In this document: positions 1-10,068 of the stretch, piece after piece
Layout of the letters: every line of letters begins with the position of its first letter
Position numbering within the stretch: position 1 is the stretch's first letter
Source: Brachybacterium fresconis
GTDB lineage: Bacteria; Actinomycetota; Actinomycetes; Actinomycetales; Dermabacteraceae
Length of the DNA stretch: 64,000 bases
Reading direction: 5' to 3'
NCBI RefSeq assembly: GCF_017876515.1
Contig: NZ_JAGIOC010000001.1
Coordinates: 1,612,001-1,676,000, forward strand
Program-made: the position numbers and the translations under genes
Notes under the pieces: generated by a model
What the model was told of the DNA's origin: nothing
Databases searched by the model: none
What the model saw: the letters and a program-made list of their open reading frames with translations, nothing else

Positions 1-485
1 ACGAAGAACAGGGGCACCACGGCGAGGAACAACGGGAAGGTGAGCCCGGCGATCATCCCGTAGTAGATCACCCGACGCCCGGGGAAAGCGTACCGCGCCA
101 GGACGTATGCGCACATGGAGCCCAGCAGCATCACCAGGAACAGCGCTCCGCCGACGACGATCAGCGTGTTCCCGAAGAACCGGCCGATGCCGGCCTCGGT
201 CCAGGCGGTCACGAAGTTCTCGAGGTTCAGCTTCTCGGGAAGGCTGAACGGAGACGTGAGGATCTCCCGCGAGTTCTTGAACGAGCTGTAGAAGGTCCAC
301 AGCAGCGGAAGGACCACCAGCAGCGCCCAGATGGTCAGGACCACGTTGGCGATGACACCGAACGTCCGGTCCCCGCCGGAGGACGCGGAACGGGCACGTC
401 CACGCCGAGATCCGGAGGTGTCGGCGGAGTGCGCTCGCGCGGGGTCCGTCGGTGCGGTCCGCGCGGCATCGGGGCTCTTCGCCAT
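1..485 (-). CDS. Sugar ABC transporter permease, MalG type (3' part cut by window edge)
   Basis: Second inner-membrane permease of a carbohydrate ABC importer. The visible 161 codons start MAKSPDAART, have a basic Ser/Arg-rich cytoplasmic lead of about 45 residues, a first membrane segment (VIANVVLTIWALLVVLPLLW), the typical periplasmic stretch with SFKNSREIL and two further hydrophobic segments, as in the MalG/binding-protein-dependent permease family. The C-terminal half with the EAA loop lies outside the window. Its ATG shares one base with the stop of the upstream permease gene (TGATG), so the two are translationally coupled. Substrate cannot be told from sequence. Confidence 0.9.
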   Translation of the reverse strand, partial: MAKSPDAARTAPTDPARAHSADTSGSRRGRARSASSGGDRTFGVIANVVLTIWALLVVLPLLWTFYSSFKNSREILTSPFSLPEKLNLENFVTAWTEAGIGRFFGNTLIVVGGALFLVMLLGSMCAYVLARYAFPGRRVIYYGMIAGLTFPLFLAVVPLFF

Positions 486-1450
486 CACACATCCTTCCGT
501 CGGAAGCTGAACAGGACGATCACGGCCATGAGCATGGTCACGAGAGCGAGCACCACGCCCATGGCCGAGGCGAGCCCGAACCGCGAGTCGAAGAATGCCG
601 TCTGATACAGGTACCGGGAGATGACCTCCGTGCTCTTGGCCGTGCCGCCGTTCGGGGTCATCACCTGGACGTACACGAACATGTCCAGCGCGACGATCCC
701 CATGTACACGGCGGCCGTCGAGACGTTCTCCCGGATCATCGGCAGGATCACCTGCACGGACAGTCGCATGCGCCCACAGCCGTCAAGACGTGCGGCCTCG
801 ACGACCTCGGCGGGGACCGCGTGGATCGCCGCGACGAAGAGCACCATGTAGAACCCGAGCAGGTTCCAGACCACGGCCAGCATGACCGCGATCAGCGCGA
901 AGTCCGGGTCTCCCAACCAGCCGATCCCCGGGTCCAGGCCGATCAGGCCCAGGGTGCCGTTGAGCAGCCCGCCGTTGGGTGAGTAGATGAAGGCGAACAG
1001 GATGCCGACCACGACGGCCGGGATCACGTAGGGGAAGAAGCTCACCATGCGGAAGAAGTTCGCCCCGCGCACGCCCCGGATCTCGCCGCGCGTGCTGCCG
1101 CCGACCGTGACCAGGATTGCCAGCGCGAACGCCAGCACGATCACGATCGTGGGCAGCGCGACCAGCAGGATCAGGTTGTTGGTCAGCGCCTTGAGAAAGG
1201 TGGGGTCCTGGAACAGCGTGACGTAGTTGCCCAGTCCGATGAACTCGGGCGCGGCCGCCAGGCCCCGCCAGTCCGTCAACGAGTAGTAGATCGCCTGCGC
1301 GACCGGCCAGACGACGATGACGACGTACAGCAGCAGCGGCAGTCCGAGGAAGACCGCGAAGAACAGGGCTCGAGCGGGTGTGATCCTGCGCAGAGCCCCT
1401 CGGGTGCGCGGAGGCGTTCCCGAGGGGACTGCTGTGGGAACGGCCGCCAT
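485..1450 (-). CDS. Sugar ABC transporter permease, MalF type
   Basis: First membrane permease of the same carbohydrate importer, 321 residues. I place the start at the ATG of MAAVPTAVPSG, because it overlaps the stop of the binding-protein gene by one base (TGATG) and leaves a normal-sized protein; the open frame runs further upstream only through the binding-protein gene. Six hydrophobic segments are visible, beginning at ALFFAVFLGLPLLLYVVIVV. The EAA-type cytoplasmic loop, which docks on the ATPase, reads EVVEAARLDGCGRMRLSVQV at about residues 235-254. No ATPase gene is adjacent, so the importer probably uses a shared MsmK-type ATPase encoded elsewhere (inference from related systems). Confidence 0.93.
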   Translation of the reverse strand: MAAVPTAVPSGTPPRTRGALRRITPARALFFAVFLGLPLLLYVVIVVWPVAQAIYYSLTDWRGLAAAPEFIGLGNYVTLFQDPTFLKALTNNLILLVALPTIVIVLAFALAILVTVGGSTRGEIRGVRGANFFRMVSFFPYVIPAVVVGILFAFIYSPNGGLLNGTLGLIGLDPGIGWLGDPDFALIAVMLAVVWNLLGFYMVLFVAAIHAVPAEVVEAARLDGCGRMRLSVQVILPMIRENVSTAAVYMGIVALDMFVYVQVMTPNGGTAKSTEVISRYLYQTAFFDSRFGLASAMGVVLALVTMLMAVIVLFSFRRKDV

Positions 1451-2922
1451 CACTCGGGGACGTCGAACTTCTCGATGCTGTCGTCCTCGCGGATCGCATC
1501 GAACAGACCCTGCTCCCGCTCCCGGGCCTCGTCGGCCGTCAGGGCGCCGCTGAGGAACTCCGTCCACAAGGTGACGGTGTCCGGGCCCATCCCGTACCAG
1601 TCACGATGGTTGTAGTGGAAGGTGTTGTCCCCGGCGGCCGTGATCATCTCGTTGGTGGAGGCCAGGGCCGTCGACCCGAAGGCATCCTCGGGAATGGTGT
1701 CCTTGAGGATCGTCGGGGACGATGTGATCTTCGAGAAATTCTGTGCCTGCTCCTGGGAGAGCATGATGCGCAGGAACTCGAGGCCGCCGGCCCCGTTCTC
1801 GGCCTCGCTGGGGACGAAGAACGGCTCCCCCGCCGTGCCGTGGATGGTCTCCGGCGGCATGGCGCCCCCCGAGCTGAGCTGCGGGGTGGGCACGCCCACC
1901 ATCTCGTAGTCCTCCGGGGTGATTCCCTTCTGCTCGTTCTCGATCCATGAGCCCGACGGATACATGACGGCGTCGCCCGTGACCCACTGCGCCTGCGCCT
2001 CGGTGTGCTTGATGCCTGCGCCGCCCGAGAGGAAGTACCCCGCTTTGACCGCGTCCTCGATCGCCGCATACGCGGCGACGACGGAATCCTGCTCGAAGGC
2101 GTCGGGCTCGAGGCGGTCGAGATTCTTCCGCACCTCGAGGCCGCCCTCCTTGATCGCCATCGAGACGGCGAGCTCCCGGTAGTAGTTCGAGGCGTTCTGC
2201 CCGCCCCACGGGAACAGCGCCAGGTCCTCGCTCTTGGCCGTCTCCCCGATGGTCATCACGTCATCCCAGGTGACGGGCGGAGTCCAGCCCTTCTCCTCGA
2301 ACTGCTTGCGGGAGAACCACACCGCATAGACGGTGTAGACATAGTTGAGGGCGTACAGCTTCCCGGAGTAGGTGCCCGGAGTCAGCGAGCCGGGGATCAG
2401 CAGATCCTTGAGCGTGCCTCCGTCGAGGGACGGGGCCTCGACCAGCTGATCGAGCTCTGCCACGCTGCCCTCCCCCACCAGCGCACCGGCGTTCATGGAC
2501 TGTGCACCGGAGTTGTCGAAGAGGTCCGGCGGGTTGCCGCCGATGAAGCGAGGCTGCAGGTCCGGTTGGATGTTCACGGTGGAGGAGACCTTCACGTCGG
2601 CGTCCGGGTACATCTCCCCGTACTTCGTGCCGGCGTCCTTCGCGTACTGGTCGCCGTAGCCGCCGTTGAAGATGACGACGTCGACCTTCGCGTCGCCCGA
2701 GACACCGAAGGGGTTGTCGTCGGAGACCTCCCCCTCTCCGGTGCCGACGCCCGCATCGTCGTCGCCCTCGTCACCGCCGCCGCCACCGCCGCCACCGGCG
2801 GCACAGGCGCTCAGGGCAGCAGCCCCGGTGCCCACCCCGGCCAGGCCGAGGAAGAGTCGTCGGGACGCTCCGAGCTTCTCAGCCGGCGTGTCGAGCATGG
2901 TGGAATCCTTGGGGTCTTCCAT
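1450..2922 (-). CDS. Sugar ABC transporter substrate-binding lipoprotein
   Basis: Extracellular solute-binding protein, family 1 type, that would deliver a sugar or oligosaccharide to the two permeases. The N-terminus has a twin-arginine-like motif (SRRLFLGLAG) followed by a hydrophobic core and a lipobox LSAC, so it is predicted to be a lipoprotein exported by Tat or Sec. A Gly/Asp-rich linker follows, then the alpha/beta binding fold with WTPPVTWDDV and SGSWIENEQK, familiar from sugar binders. The start is uncertain: ATG 2922 has GAGG five bases upstream, ATG 2898 (MLDTPAEK) has AAGGA seven bases upstream, and ATG 2940 has little. First gene of the three-gene operon. Confidence 0.92.
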   Translation of the reverse strand: MEDPKDSTMLDTPAEKLGASRRLFLGLAGVGTGAAALSACAAGGGGGGGGDEGDDDAGVGTGEGEVSDDNPFGVSGDAKVDVVIFNGGYGDQYAKDAGTKYGEMYPDADVKVSSTVNIQPDLQPRFIGGNPPDLFDNSGAQSMNAGALVGEGSVAELDQLVEAPSLDGGTLKDLLIPGSLTPGTYSGKLYALNYVYTVYAVWFSRKQFEEKGWTPPVTWDDVMTIGETAKSEDLALFPWGGQNASNYYRELAVSMAIKEGGLEVRKNLDRLEPDAFEQDSVVAAYAAIEDAVKAGYFLSGGAGIKHTEAQAQWVTGDAVMYPSGSWIENEQKGITPEDYEMVGVPTPQLSSGGAMPPETIHGTAGEPFFVPSEAENGAGGLEFLRIMLSQEQAQNFSKITSSPTILKDTIPEDAFGSTALASTNEMITAAGDNTFHYNHRDWYGMGPDTVTLWTEFLSGALTADEAREREQGLFDAIREDDSIEKFDVPE

Positions 2923-2989
2923 TGCTCCCTCTTTCATCATTGAAACTGAGGATGTCCTGTTCAGGGTGCGCGACGCGACGCCGCACCGC

Positions 2990-3041
2990 TGGCGTCAGTA
3001 TAGAAGCGCTCTGCTCAGATCTGCGTGTCTCACGAGACGCG
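2990..3041 (-). promoter_or_regulatory. Promoter and operator candidate for the sugar ABC operon
   Basis: On the minus strand TATACT (3002-2997) is a good -10 box, but no decent -35 lies 16-18 bases upstream. Directly upstream sits the palindrome GTCTC-AC-GAGAC (3027-3038), extended by outer CG pairs. A weak -35 next to an inverted repeat suggests control by a regulator, but no regulator gene is in the window. Nothing else is recognised in 2941-3320 apart from the repeats at 3123-3208. Confidence 0.45.
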
Positions 3042-3122
3042 TGATCAAAAAGTTGCAAAGGTGTCACCGATCGGCAGGGGCCGATCGACTGGTCGAGCAC
3101 GATCACGCACCTGCTGGTCCCA

Positions 3123-3208
3123 TGCTGGTCCCGTGCGCGTGCTCGCGACACTGACTGCTGGTCCCGTGCGCGTGCTCGCGACACTGACTGCTGGTCCCGT
3201 GCCCGTGC
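3123..3208. repeat. Intergenic 33-bp tandem repeat, about 2.6 copies
   Basis: Two identical 33-bp units (3123-3155 and 3156-3188, each beginning TGCTGGTCCCGTGCGCGTGC) are followed by a partial third to about 3208. A truncated TGCTGGTCCC also precedes the array at about 3112. It lies between the divergent sugar operon and the stress-protein gene. Open frames across it exist only because the unit is a multiple of three. Confidence 0.85.
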
Positions 3209-3308
3209 GCGAGCTACGTGCTCACCTGCGCATGGGCGCGTCGGGGGCTTGCGAGCACTTCCCATCCGGCATTCACCCGCAGTCCAGCCGCCTCGCCAAC
3301 TCCTGACC

Positions 3309-3314
3309 TACGCT
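3309..3314 (+). promoter_or_regulatory. -10 box TACGCT, leaderless start at 3321
   Basis: TACGCT ends six bases before ATG 3321. Transcription would begin at or next to the start codon and leave no room for a ribosome binding site. Confidence 0.6.
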
Positions 3315-3320
3315 GGCACG

Positions 3321-4505
3321 ATGAACCAGCCACCGCAGTCCCCCTCCCCGCTGACAGCGCGGCTGTACGACCTGGAGTACCCGCGGTCCCTCGGGGTCTA
3401 CAGCACGTACCAGGAGGTGCAGGCCGTCGTCGACACCCTCGCCGACAAGCACTTCCCGGTGCAGTCCACCTTGATCGTCGGCACAGACCTGAAGCTCATG
3501 GAGCGGGTCACCGGCCGTAAGACCTGGGGTCGCATCATCGGTCAGGGCATCATGTCGGGGCTGTGGATGGGCCTGTTCCTCGGCATCCTGCTGTTCCTGA
3601 TCACCTCGCCCAGCAGCATCTGGGTGGTGCTGACCAGCGTGCTGATGGGCATCGTGTTCTTCACGGTCTGGACCGCGGTCGGCCATCTGCTCACCGGGGG
3701 CAAGCGCGACTTCACGTCGATGGTCGCCACGATCCCCATGCAGTACGAGCTGCTCGTCGAGCACAAGCACGCCGAGCAGGCTCGTCAGCTGCTGGCGGAG
3801 TCCGGCGCCGTGCCGATGACCTCCCCGCCGCCGCCCGGAACCGTGCCCGGGTACGAGGCCGGTGGTATCCGCGGGGGCGGGAGCGGGAGCCCGCAGCAGT
3901 TCGGCCAGCAGGCGGGCCACGGCCAGCCCGGTCAGCAGTACGGCCAGGGGCAGTCAGGCCAGCAGTACGGCCACGGCCAGCCCGGTCAGCAGGCGGGGCA
4001 CGGCCAGCCCGGTCAGCAGTACGGCCAGGGACAGTCCGGCCACGGCCAGTTCGGTCAGCAGTACGGCCAGGGACAGTCCGGCCACGGCCAGTTCGGTCAG
4101 CAGTACGGCCAGGGACAGTTCGGCCAACGGCCGGGCCAGCAGTACGGCCAGCAGGACGGTCGCCAAGACGGTCAGCGGCCGTACGGTCAGGCACCGGATG
4201 CTCAGGACGGAAAGAGCTCCCCCGCCTGGCCGGGATCTGATCCCGGCCCGGCGGCACCGCCCGCTTCGCCGTCCGGACGGCCGTCGTACGGACAGCCCGC
4301 CACGCCAGCCCCCGCCGGCACCGGCGAGGATCGACCCTCCCGGTCCGGGCGCGCCTCCTTCGGTCAGCCTGCCGGAACACCGCTGCGCGAGCATGAACCG
4401 ACCACGGATCCTCGCGACGGCCCGGACGATTCCTCGCATCCCGACGCATCCCGCTCCTCGAGCAGTTCGCCGGCGGACGACGACCCCTCCCGCGGATCTC
4501 GCTGA
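3321..4505 (+). CDS. General-stress-protein-like (YflT/GSP17M) membrane protein with repeat tail
   Basis: 394 residues. Residues 1-75 (SLGVYSTYQEVQAVVDTLAD) match the YflT/general stress protein 17M domain, which begins the same way in many actinobacteria. Two membrane segments follow (GIMSGLWMGLFLGILLFLI and WVVLTSVLMGIVFFTVWTAV). From about residue 190 the protein is low complexity: repeats of GQQYGQGQSG and GHGQFGQQYG, then a Pro/Ser/Asp-rich end. The DNA under the tail is a 42-45 bp imperfect tandem repeat (about 3895-4160). The start ATG 3321 is fixed by the -10 box six bases upstream; the frame's earlier ATG at 3249 is in the repeat region. The function of this family is poorly known; a stress or envelope role is inference. 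Confidence 0.8.
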   Translation: MNQPPQSPSPLTARLYDLEYPRSLGVYSTYQEVQAVVDTLADKHFPVQSTLIVGTDLKLMERVTGRKTWGRIIGQGIMSGLWMGLFLGILLFLITSPSSIWVVLTSVLMGIVFFTVWTAVGHLLTGGKRDFTSMVATIPMQYELLVEHKHAEQARQLLAESGAVPMTSPPPPGTVPGYEAGGIRGGGSGSPQQFGQQAGHGQPGQQYGQGQSGQQYGHGQPGQQAGHGQPGQQYGQGQSGHGQFGQQYGQGQSGHGQFGQQYGQGQFGQRPGQQYGQQDGRQDGQRPYGQAPDAQDGKSSPAWPGSDPGPAAPPASPSGRPSYGQPATPAPAGTGEDRPSRSGRASFGQPAGTPLREHEPTTDPRDGPDDSSHPDASRSSSSSPADDDPSRGSR

Positions 4506-4528
4506 TCCCTTCGGAGCACCGCCTCGGA

Positions 4529-4659
4529 CTGCCGGGCCCGCTGGGGCCGGCCCTCGGCTGACGGGTACCGCCCTCGTCGTCACCTGCGCCGCCGGGCTGC
4601 CGGGCCTGCTGGGGCGGGCCCTCGGCCGACTCGGTGCCGCCCTCGTCGTCACCTGCGCC
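4529..4659. repeat. Imperfect 62-bp direct duplication
   Basis: 4529-4590 and 4597-4659 are two diverged copies; both start CTGCCGGGCC and end GCCGCCCTCGTCGTCACCTG or close to it, ending CACCTGCGCC. This is part of the 612-base gap between the stress-protein gene and tuf. I see no gene in that gap: the remaining sequence 4660-4944 is GC-rich and featureless to me. Confidence 0.7.
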
Positions 4660-4944
4660 CCTGCTCCGCCGTCCGGTGGGGCGGGGGCGCTCTCGTGCAC
4701 AAGACCCTGAGACCCTGACGACGCCGACGCGACCGCAGCGACGTCGCCGCCGGCCTGCTCTCCGGCAGACCCTCGGTCCCCGGACCCGTCGGAGGAGCCT
4801 CCGCTGCGGACGCGGTGGCGCACCGGGGACCGGACATGGGCCTGTGATCGCATCCACCGGCGCTCGGTGAGCACGTGACGCCGTACAGCGCACAGCGTGC
4901 TCGTCATACGCCACTCGATGCGACCGGCTCCCAACGCGCATCTC

Positions 4945-5030
4945 CTCGGCCCGGAATGCGCAGATACTCGGCCCGGAATGCACGGAGACTCAGCCCGGAT
5001 GCACGGAGACTCGGCCCGGAATGCACGAAG
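4945..5030. repeat. 22-bp tandem repeat, four units, abutting the tuf terminator
   Basis: Units begin at 4945, 4967, 4989 and 5010, with consensus CTCGGCCCGGAATGCACGGA plus GA; the third unit is one base shorter. The last unit runs into the left arm of the tuf terminator hairpin. Confidence 0.85.
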
Positions 5031-5063
5031 GCCCCGACCCGGAAACCCGGGTCGGGGCCTTCG
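5026..5063 (-). terminator. Terminator hairpin after tuf
   Basis: Perfect 17-bp stem (5026-5042 with 5047-5063) with a four-base loop, 55 bases beyond the tuf stop. There is no T run on either strand, as is common for actinobacterial hairpin terminators. Confidence 0.85.
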
Positions 5064-5117
5064 TCGACGCAGCGTCCTCAGGACGCCGTCACCGCTGCGG
5101 GGTCGCCCCCGCGATGA

Positions 5118-6305
<1,188 letters not shown>

Positions 6306-6433
6306 GGTGGTGTCCTCCTAGGACTTCTTCTCGTGGTACTTCTGGATCGGGATCGGATCCCTCCCGGGAGGGGAGGTGGTCCGATGGAAGTGCGGGGGAA
6401 CAGGAGAAGGAGCCTACCTGCTCCCCCGGCTTC

Positions 6434-8581
6434 TCACTCGCCCCGGGTCTTCGCGATGATCTCCTCAGCGATGCTGGCGGGGACCTCCGCGTAGCTGTCG
6501 AACTGCATCGTGTACATCGCCCGACCCTGGGTCTTGGACCGCAGGTCGCCGACGTAGCCGAACATCTCCGACAGCGGGACGAGAGCACGGACGATCTTGA
6601 CCCCGCTCGCGTCCTCCATCGACTGGACCTGACCGCGTCGTGCGTTCAGGTCGCCGATGACATCTCCCATGTACTCCTCCGGAGTACGGACCTCGACGTC
6701 CATGAGCGGCTCGAGGATGACCGGCTGCGCCTTGCGCAGAGCCTCCTTGGCCGCCATGGAGCCGGCGATCTTGAACGCCATCTCCGAGGAGTCGACGTCG
6801 TGGAACGCACCGTCGATGAGGTCAGCCTTCACGTTCACGACCGGGTAGCCGGCGACGATGCCCGACTCGAGGGCACTCTGGATGCCCGCGTCCACGCTCG
6901 GGATGTACTCGCGCGGGATGCGGCCACCGGTGACCTTGTTGTCGAACTCGTAGAAGACGCCGTCCTCGGCATCGGTCAGCGGGCCGAAGGTGATCTGCAC
7001 CTTCGCGAACTGGCCGGAGCCGCCGGTCTGCTTCTTGTGGGTGAAGTCGTACTTCTCCACGACGCGCTTGATGGTCTCGCGGTAGGCGACCTGCGGCTTG
7101 CCGATGTTCGCCTCGACGTTGAACTCACGGCGCATGCGGTCCACGAGGATGTCGAGGTGGAGCTCGCCCATGCCGCGGATGACCGTCTGGCCGGTCTCCT
7201 CGTCCAGCTGCACCTGGAAGGTCGGATCCTCCTTGGCCAGCTTCTGGATGGCGACGCCCAGCTTCTCCTGGTCGCCCTTGGTCTTGGGCTCGATGGCCAC
7301 CGAGATGACCGGCTCCGGGAAGCTCATGGACTCCAGCTGGATCTGCTGGTTCGGATCCGTGAGCGTGTCGCCCGTGGTGGTGTCCTTGAGGCCGATGAAG
7401 GCGTAGATGTGGCCCGCGAAGGCCTCCTCCACCGGATTCTCCTTGTTGGAGTGCATCTGGAAGAGCTTGCCGACGCGCTCCTTCTTGCCGGTGGTGGCGT
7501 TGACGATCTGCTCGCCCTGCTTCACCTGGCCCGAGTACACGCGCACGTAGGTCAGCGACCCGAAGAACGGGTGCGTGGCGACCTTGAACGCGAGGGCCGA
7601 GAACGGCTCGTCCCAGTCGGCGCTGCGGGTCAGCTCGACGCTCTCGTCGCTCGGCTTGTGACCCACCATGGGGGGCACGTCGAGCGGGGAGGGCAGGTAG
7701 TCGATGACGCCGTCGAGCATGGGCTGGACGCCCTTGTTCTTGAAGGCGGTGCCGCAGAAGACCGGGTAGGCCTCGGAGTTGACCGTCATCGCACGGATGC
7801 CGGACTTCAGCTCGGCGACGGTGAGGTCGCCCTCCTCGAGGTACTTGTCCATGAGCTCCTCGGAGCTCTCGGCGACGTCCTCGACGAGCTTGCCGCGGTA
7901 CTCGTCGACCGTGTCCTGCAGATCGGCGGGGATCGGGATCTCGCGCTGCCACTGGCCGCGCGAGGGGTCACCCTTCTTCGAGTTGATGGCCTTCATGTCC
8001 TCCTCGAGGATCTCCGGCCAGTCGTAGGCCTTCATCTCGACGAGGTCGACGATGCCGGTGAAGTCGTTCTCGGCACCGATCGGGACCTGCATGACCAACG
8101 GCTTGGCGCCGAGACGGTCGACGATGGTCCTGACGGTGAAGAAGAAATCCGCACCCAGCTTGTCCATCTTGTTGACGAAGCAGACGCGCGGGACGTCGTA
8201 CTTGTCGGCCTGGCGCCAGACGGTCTCGGACTGGGGCTCCACGCCCTCCTTGCCGTCGAACACCGCGACGGCGCCGTCGAGCACGCGCAGCGAGCGCTCC
8301 ACCTCGACGGTGAAGTCGACGTGGCCGGGGGTGTCGATGATGTTGATCTGGTTGTCGTGCCAGTAGCAGGTCGTCGCGGCCGACGTGATCGTGATGCCGC
8401 GCTCCTTCTCCTGGTCCATCCAGTCCATGGTGCCGGCGCCGTCGTGGGTCTCGCCCATCTTGTAGTTCACGCCGGTGTAGAAGAGGATGCGCTCGGTGGT
8501 GGTGGTCTTGCCGGCATCGATGTGAGCCATGATGCCGATGTTTCGGACCTTGTTCAGGTCACTGAGCACTGCGAGTGCCAC
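6434..8581 (-). CDS. fusA: Elongation factor G
   Basis: Translocase of the ribosome and, with RRF, a recycling factor. 715 residues from the GTG at 8581 ([20 protein letters not shown] after the initiator). I chose this start because AAAGG lies nine bases upstream and the EF-G N-terminus normally begins near this point; the frame extends to 8665 but only through the rpsG gap. GTPase motifs are [20 protein letters not shown] and NKMDKLG; domain IV carries the YRETIKR and [10 protein letters not shown] stretches. It lies 90 bases downstream of rpsG and 128 upstream of tuf in the str operon. Confidence 0.98.
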   Translation of the reverse strand: MALAVLSDLNKVRNIGIMAHIDAGKTTTTERILFYTGVNYKMGETHDGAGTMDWMDQEKERGITITSAATTCYWHDNQINIIDTPGHVDFTVEVERSLRVLDGAVAVFDGKEGVEPQSETVWRQADKYDVPRVCFVNKMDKLGADFFFTVRTIVDRLGAKPLVMQVPIGAENDFTGIVDLVEMKAYDWPEILEEDMKAINSKKGDPSRGQWQREIPIPADLQDTVDEYRGKLVEDVAESSEELMDKYLEEGDLTVAELKSGIRAMTVNSEAYPVFCGTAFKNKGVQPMLDGVIDYLPSPLDVPPMVGHKPSDESVELTRSADWDEPFSALAFKVATHPFFGSLTYVRVYSGQVKQGEQIVNATTGKKERVGKLFQMHSNKENPVEEAFAGHIYAFIGLKDTTTGDTLTDPNQQIQLESMSFPEPVISVAIEPKTKGDQEKLGVAIQKLAKEDPTFQVQLDEETGQTVIRGMGELHLDILVDRMRREFNVEANIGKPQVAYRETIKRVVEKYDFTHKKQTGGSGQFAKVQITFGPLTDAEDGVFYEFDNKVTGGRIPREYIPSVDAGIQSALESGIVAGYPVVNVKADLIDGAFHDVDSSEMAFKIAGSMAAKEALRKAQPVILEPLMDVEVRTPEEYMGDVIGDLNARRGQVQSMEDASGVKIVRALVPLSEMFGYVGDLRSKTQGRAMYTMQFDSYAEVPASIAEEIIAKTRGE

Positions 8582-8671
8582 GGGCTTGAGCCTTTCTGGA
8601 GAACGGAAGCTGGTCGACGTGCCGGAGGGCAGTCGGTGGGGCCCACCCGTGCAGGGGGACCCCACCTGAAC

Positions 8672-9142
8672 TCACCAGCGGTAGTGCGCGAAGGCCCGGT
8701 TGGACTCGGCCATCTTGTGAGTGTCCTCGCGACGCTTCACCGCGGCACCGAGGCCGTTGGACGCGTCGAGGATCTCGTTCATCAGTCGCTCGGTCATGCT
8801 GTTCTCGCGACGGGCGCGGGAGTAGCTGACGAGCCAGCGCAGCGCCAGCGTGGTGGCGCGGCCGGGCTTGACCTCGATCGGGACCTGGTAGGTCGCACCG
8901 CCGACGCGGCGGGAGCGGACCTCGAGGGACGGCCGGATGTTGTCCAGCGCCTTCTTCAGGGTGACGACCGGATCCTGGCCGTTCTTCTCGCGAGCGCCCT
9001 CGAGGGCGTCGTACACGATGCCCTCGGCGACGGTCTTCTTGCCGTCCAGGAGGATCTTGTTGATGAGCTGGGTGACGATCGGCGAGCCGAAGACGGGGTC
9101 GACGGCCAGCGGGCGCTTGGGAGCGGGGCCCTTACGAGGCAT
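8672..9142 (-). CDS. rpsG: 30S ribosomal protein S7
   Basis: 156 residues, exactly the usual S7 length; binds the 3' domain of 16S rRNA. It opens [20 protein letters not shown] and contains the conserved [15 protein letters not shown] segment near residue 80. Its first base overlaps the last base of the rpsL stop (9142), so translation is coupled to rpsL. Confidence 0.99.
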   Translation of the reverse strand: MPRKGPAPKRPLAVDPVFGSPIVTQLINKILLDGKKTVAEGIVYDALEGAREKNGQDPVVTLKKALDNIRPSLEVRSRRVGGATYQVPIEVKPGRATTLALRWLVSYSRARRENSMTERLMNEILDASNGLGAAVKRREDTHKMAESNRAFAHYRW

Positions 9143-9516
9143 TACTTCTTCTCCTTCTTGGCGCCGTAGTGGGAGCGGGCCTGCTTGCGGCCCTTCACTG
9201 CCTGGGTGTCGAGCGCGCCACGGACGATCTTGTAGCGCACACCGGGGAGGTCCTTCACACGACCACCGCGGACGAGCACGATCGAGTGCTCCTGGAGGTT
9301 GTGGCCCTCACCCGGGATGTATGCGGTGACCTCGACGCCGGTGGAGAGGCGCACACGGGCGATCTTCCGCAGCGCCGAGTTCGGCTTCTTGGGGGTCTGG
9401 GTGTACACGCGCGTGCAGACGCCGCGGCGCTGGGGAGACCCCTTGAGCGCGGGCGTGCTGGAGGAACCGGACCTGGCGTCCCGTCCCTTGCGCACCAACT
9501 GCTGGATAGTGGGCAC
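9142..9516 (-). CDS. rpsL: 30S ribosomal protein S12
   Basis: 124 residues, the standard length; part of the decoding centre. It starts [12 protein letters not shown] and keeps both lysines whose loss gives streptomycin resistance: [11 protein letters not shown] around residue 43 and [12 protein letters not shown] around residue 88. The sequence therefore predicts a streptomycin-sensitive S12. First gene of the str operon, about 320 bases downstream of the best promoter candidate (9843-9872). Confidence 0.99.
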   Translation of the reverse strand: MPTIQQLVRKGRDARSGSSSTPALKGSPQRRGVCTRVYTQTPKKPNSALRKIARVRLSTGVEVTAYIPGEGHNLQEHSIVLVRGGRVKDLPGVRYKIVRGALDTQAVKGRKQARSHYGAKKEKK

Positions 9517-9842
9517 AGCTTCTCTTCCTGTTCAGCCCTCGGCGCTGTTGGCACCGAAGGATCGACTTCTTCGACCGCTCCTGCGGCCGGCGACCCGATG
9601 CACCGTCCCCACGCCCGGGGAACGTCGGCGGATCGACCCGCCCGTCAGGTGATGGCACCTGCCGGGCGTCCAGGAGGACCGTGATCGGTGCCCACGGGCG
9701 GTGCCGGGCATGGCAGCCGTCCCGCATTCGGGCACGCCGCGAGGATCCGCTCCTCGCGGGGGACACCCTCCGCGATCTCCCCGCAGGGTGATCACGGGAC
9801 TCGTCCCGGGTCACGACCAGAGGGCACTCCGGACGCAGTGGC

Positions 9843-9872
9843 AGTCTACTGAGGCGCGCCGCATGCGGTCAA
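9843..9872 (-). promoter_or_regulatory. Strong promoter candidate for rpsL-rpsG-fusA-tuf
   Basis: On the minus strand TTGACC (9872-9867), 18 bases, then TAGACT (9848-9843). The start site would be near 9836, giving a leader of about 320 bases before rpsL. The leader 9517-9836 has no gene; I did not recognise a known RNA family in it. Confidence 0.65.
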
Positions 9873-9946
9873 AGCCTCTGGAGGGTTCCGACGCAGATCA
9901 CATGACGGTCCGTGACCGGACCACTCCCCCGGTCCGGTCCGGACAC

Positions 9947-9983
9947 GCACGAGCGCGCCGCGATGATCGCGGCGCGCTCGTGC
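9947..9983 (-). terminator. Terminator hairpin after rpf
   Basis: Perfect 17-bp stem (9947-9963 with 9967-9983) with a three-base loop, 86 bases past the rpf stop. It separates rpf transcription from the rpsL promoter. Confidence 0.85.
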
Positions 9984-10068
9984 GGTGCAGGTCAGCGGCT
10001 GCTCGACGCCGTCAGGGTCGAGGGACCGTCGGAGGGAGCCGAGGGACCGCCGGACCGATCGGTCCCGC

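Noticed and set aside
2879..3265. 128-codon minus-strand frame with SRARARDQQSV repeats
   Set aside because: Follows from the 33-bp tandem repeat being a multiple of three; no ribosome binding site.
6800..9169. 789-codon open frame antisense to fusA and rpsG
   Set aside because: Shadow of certain genes.
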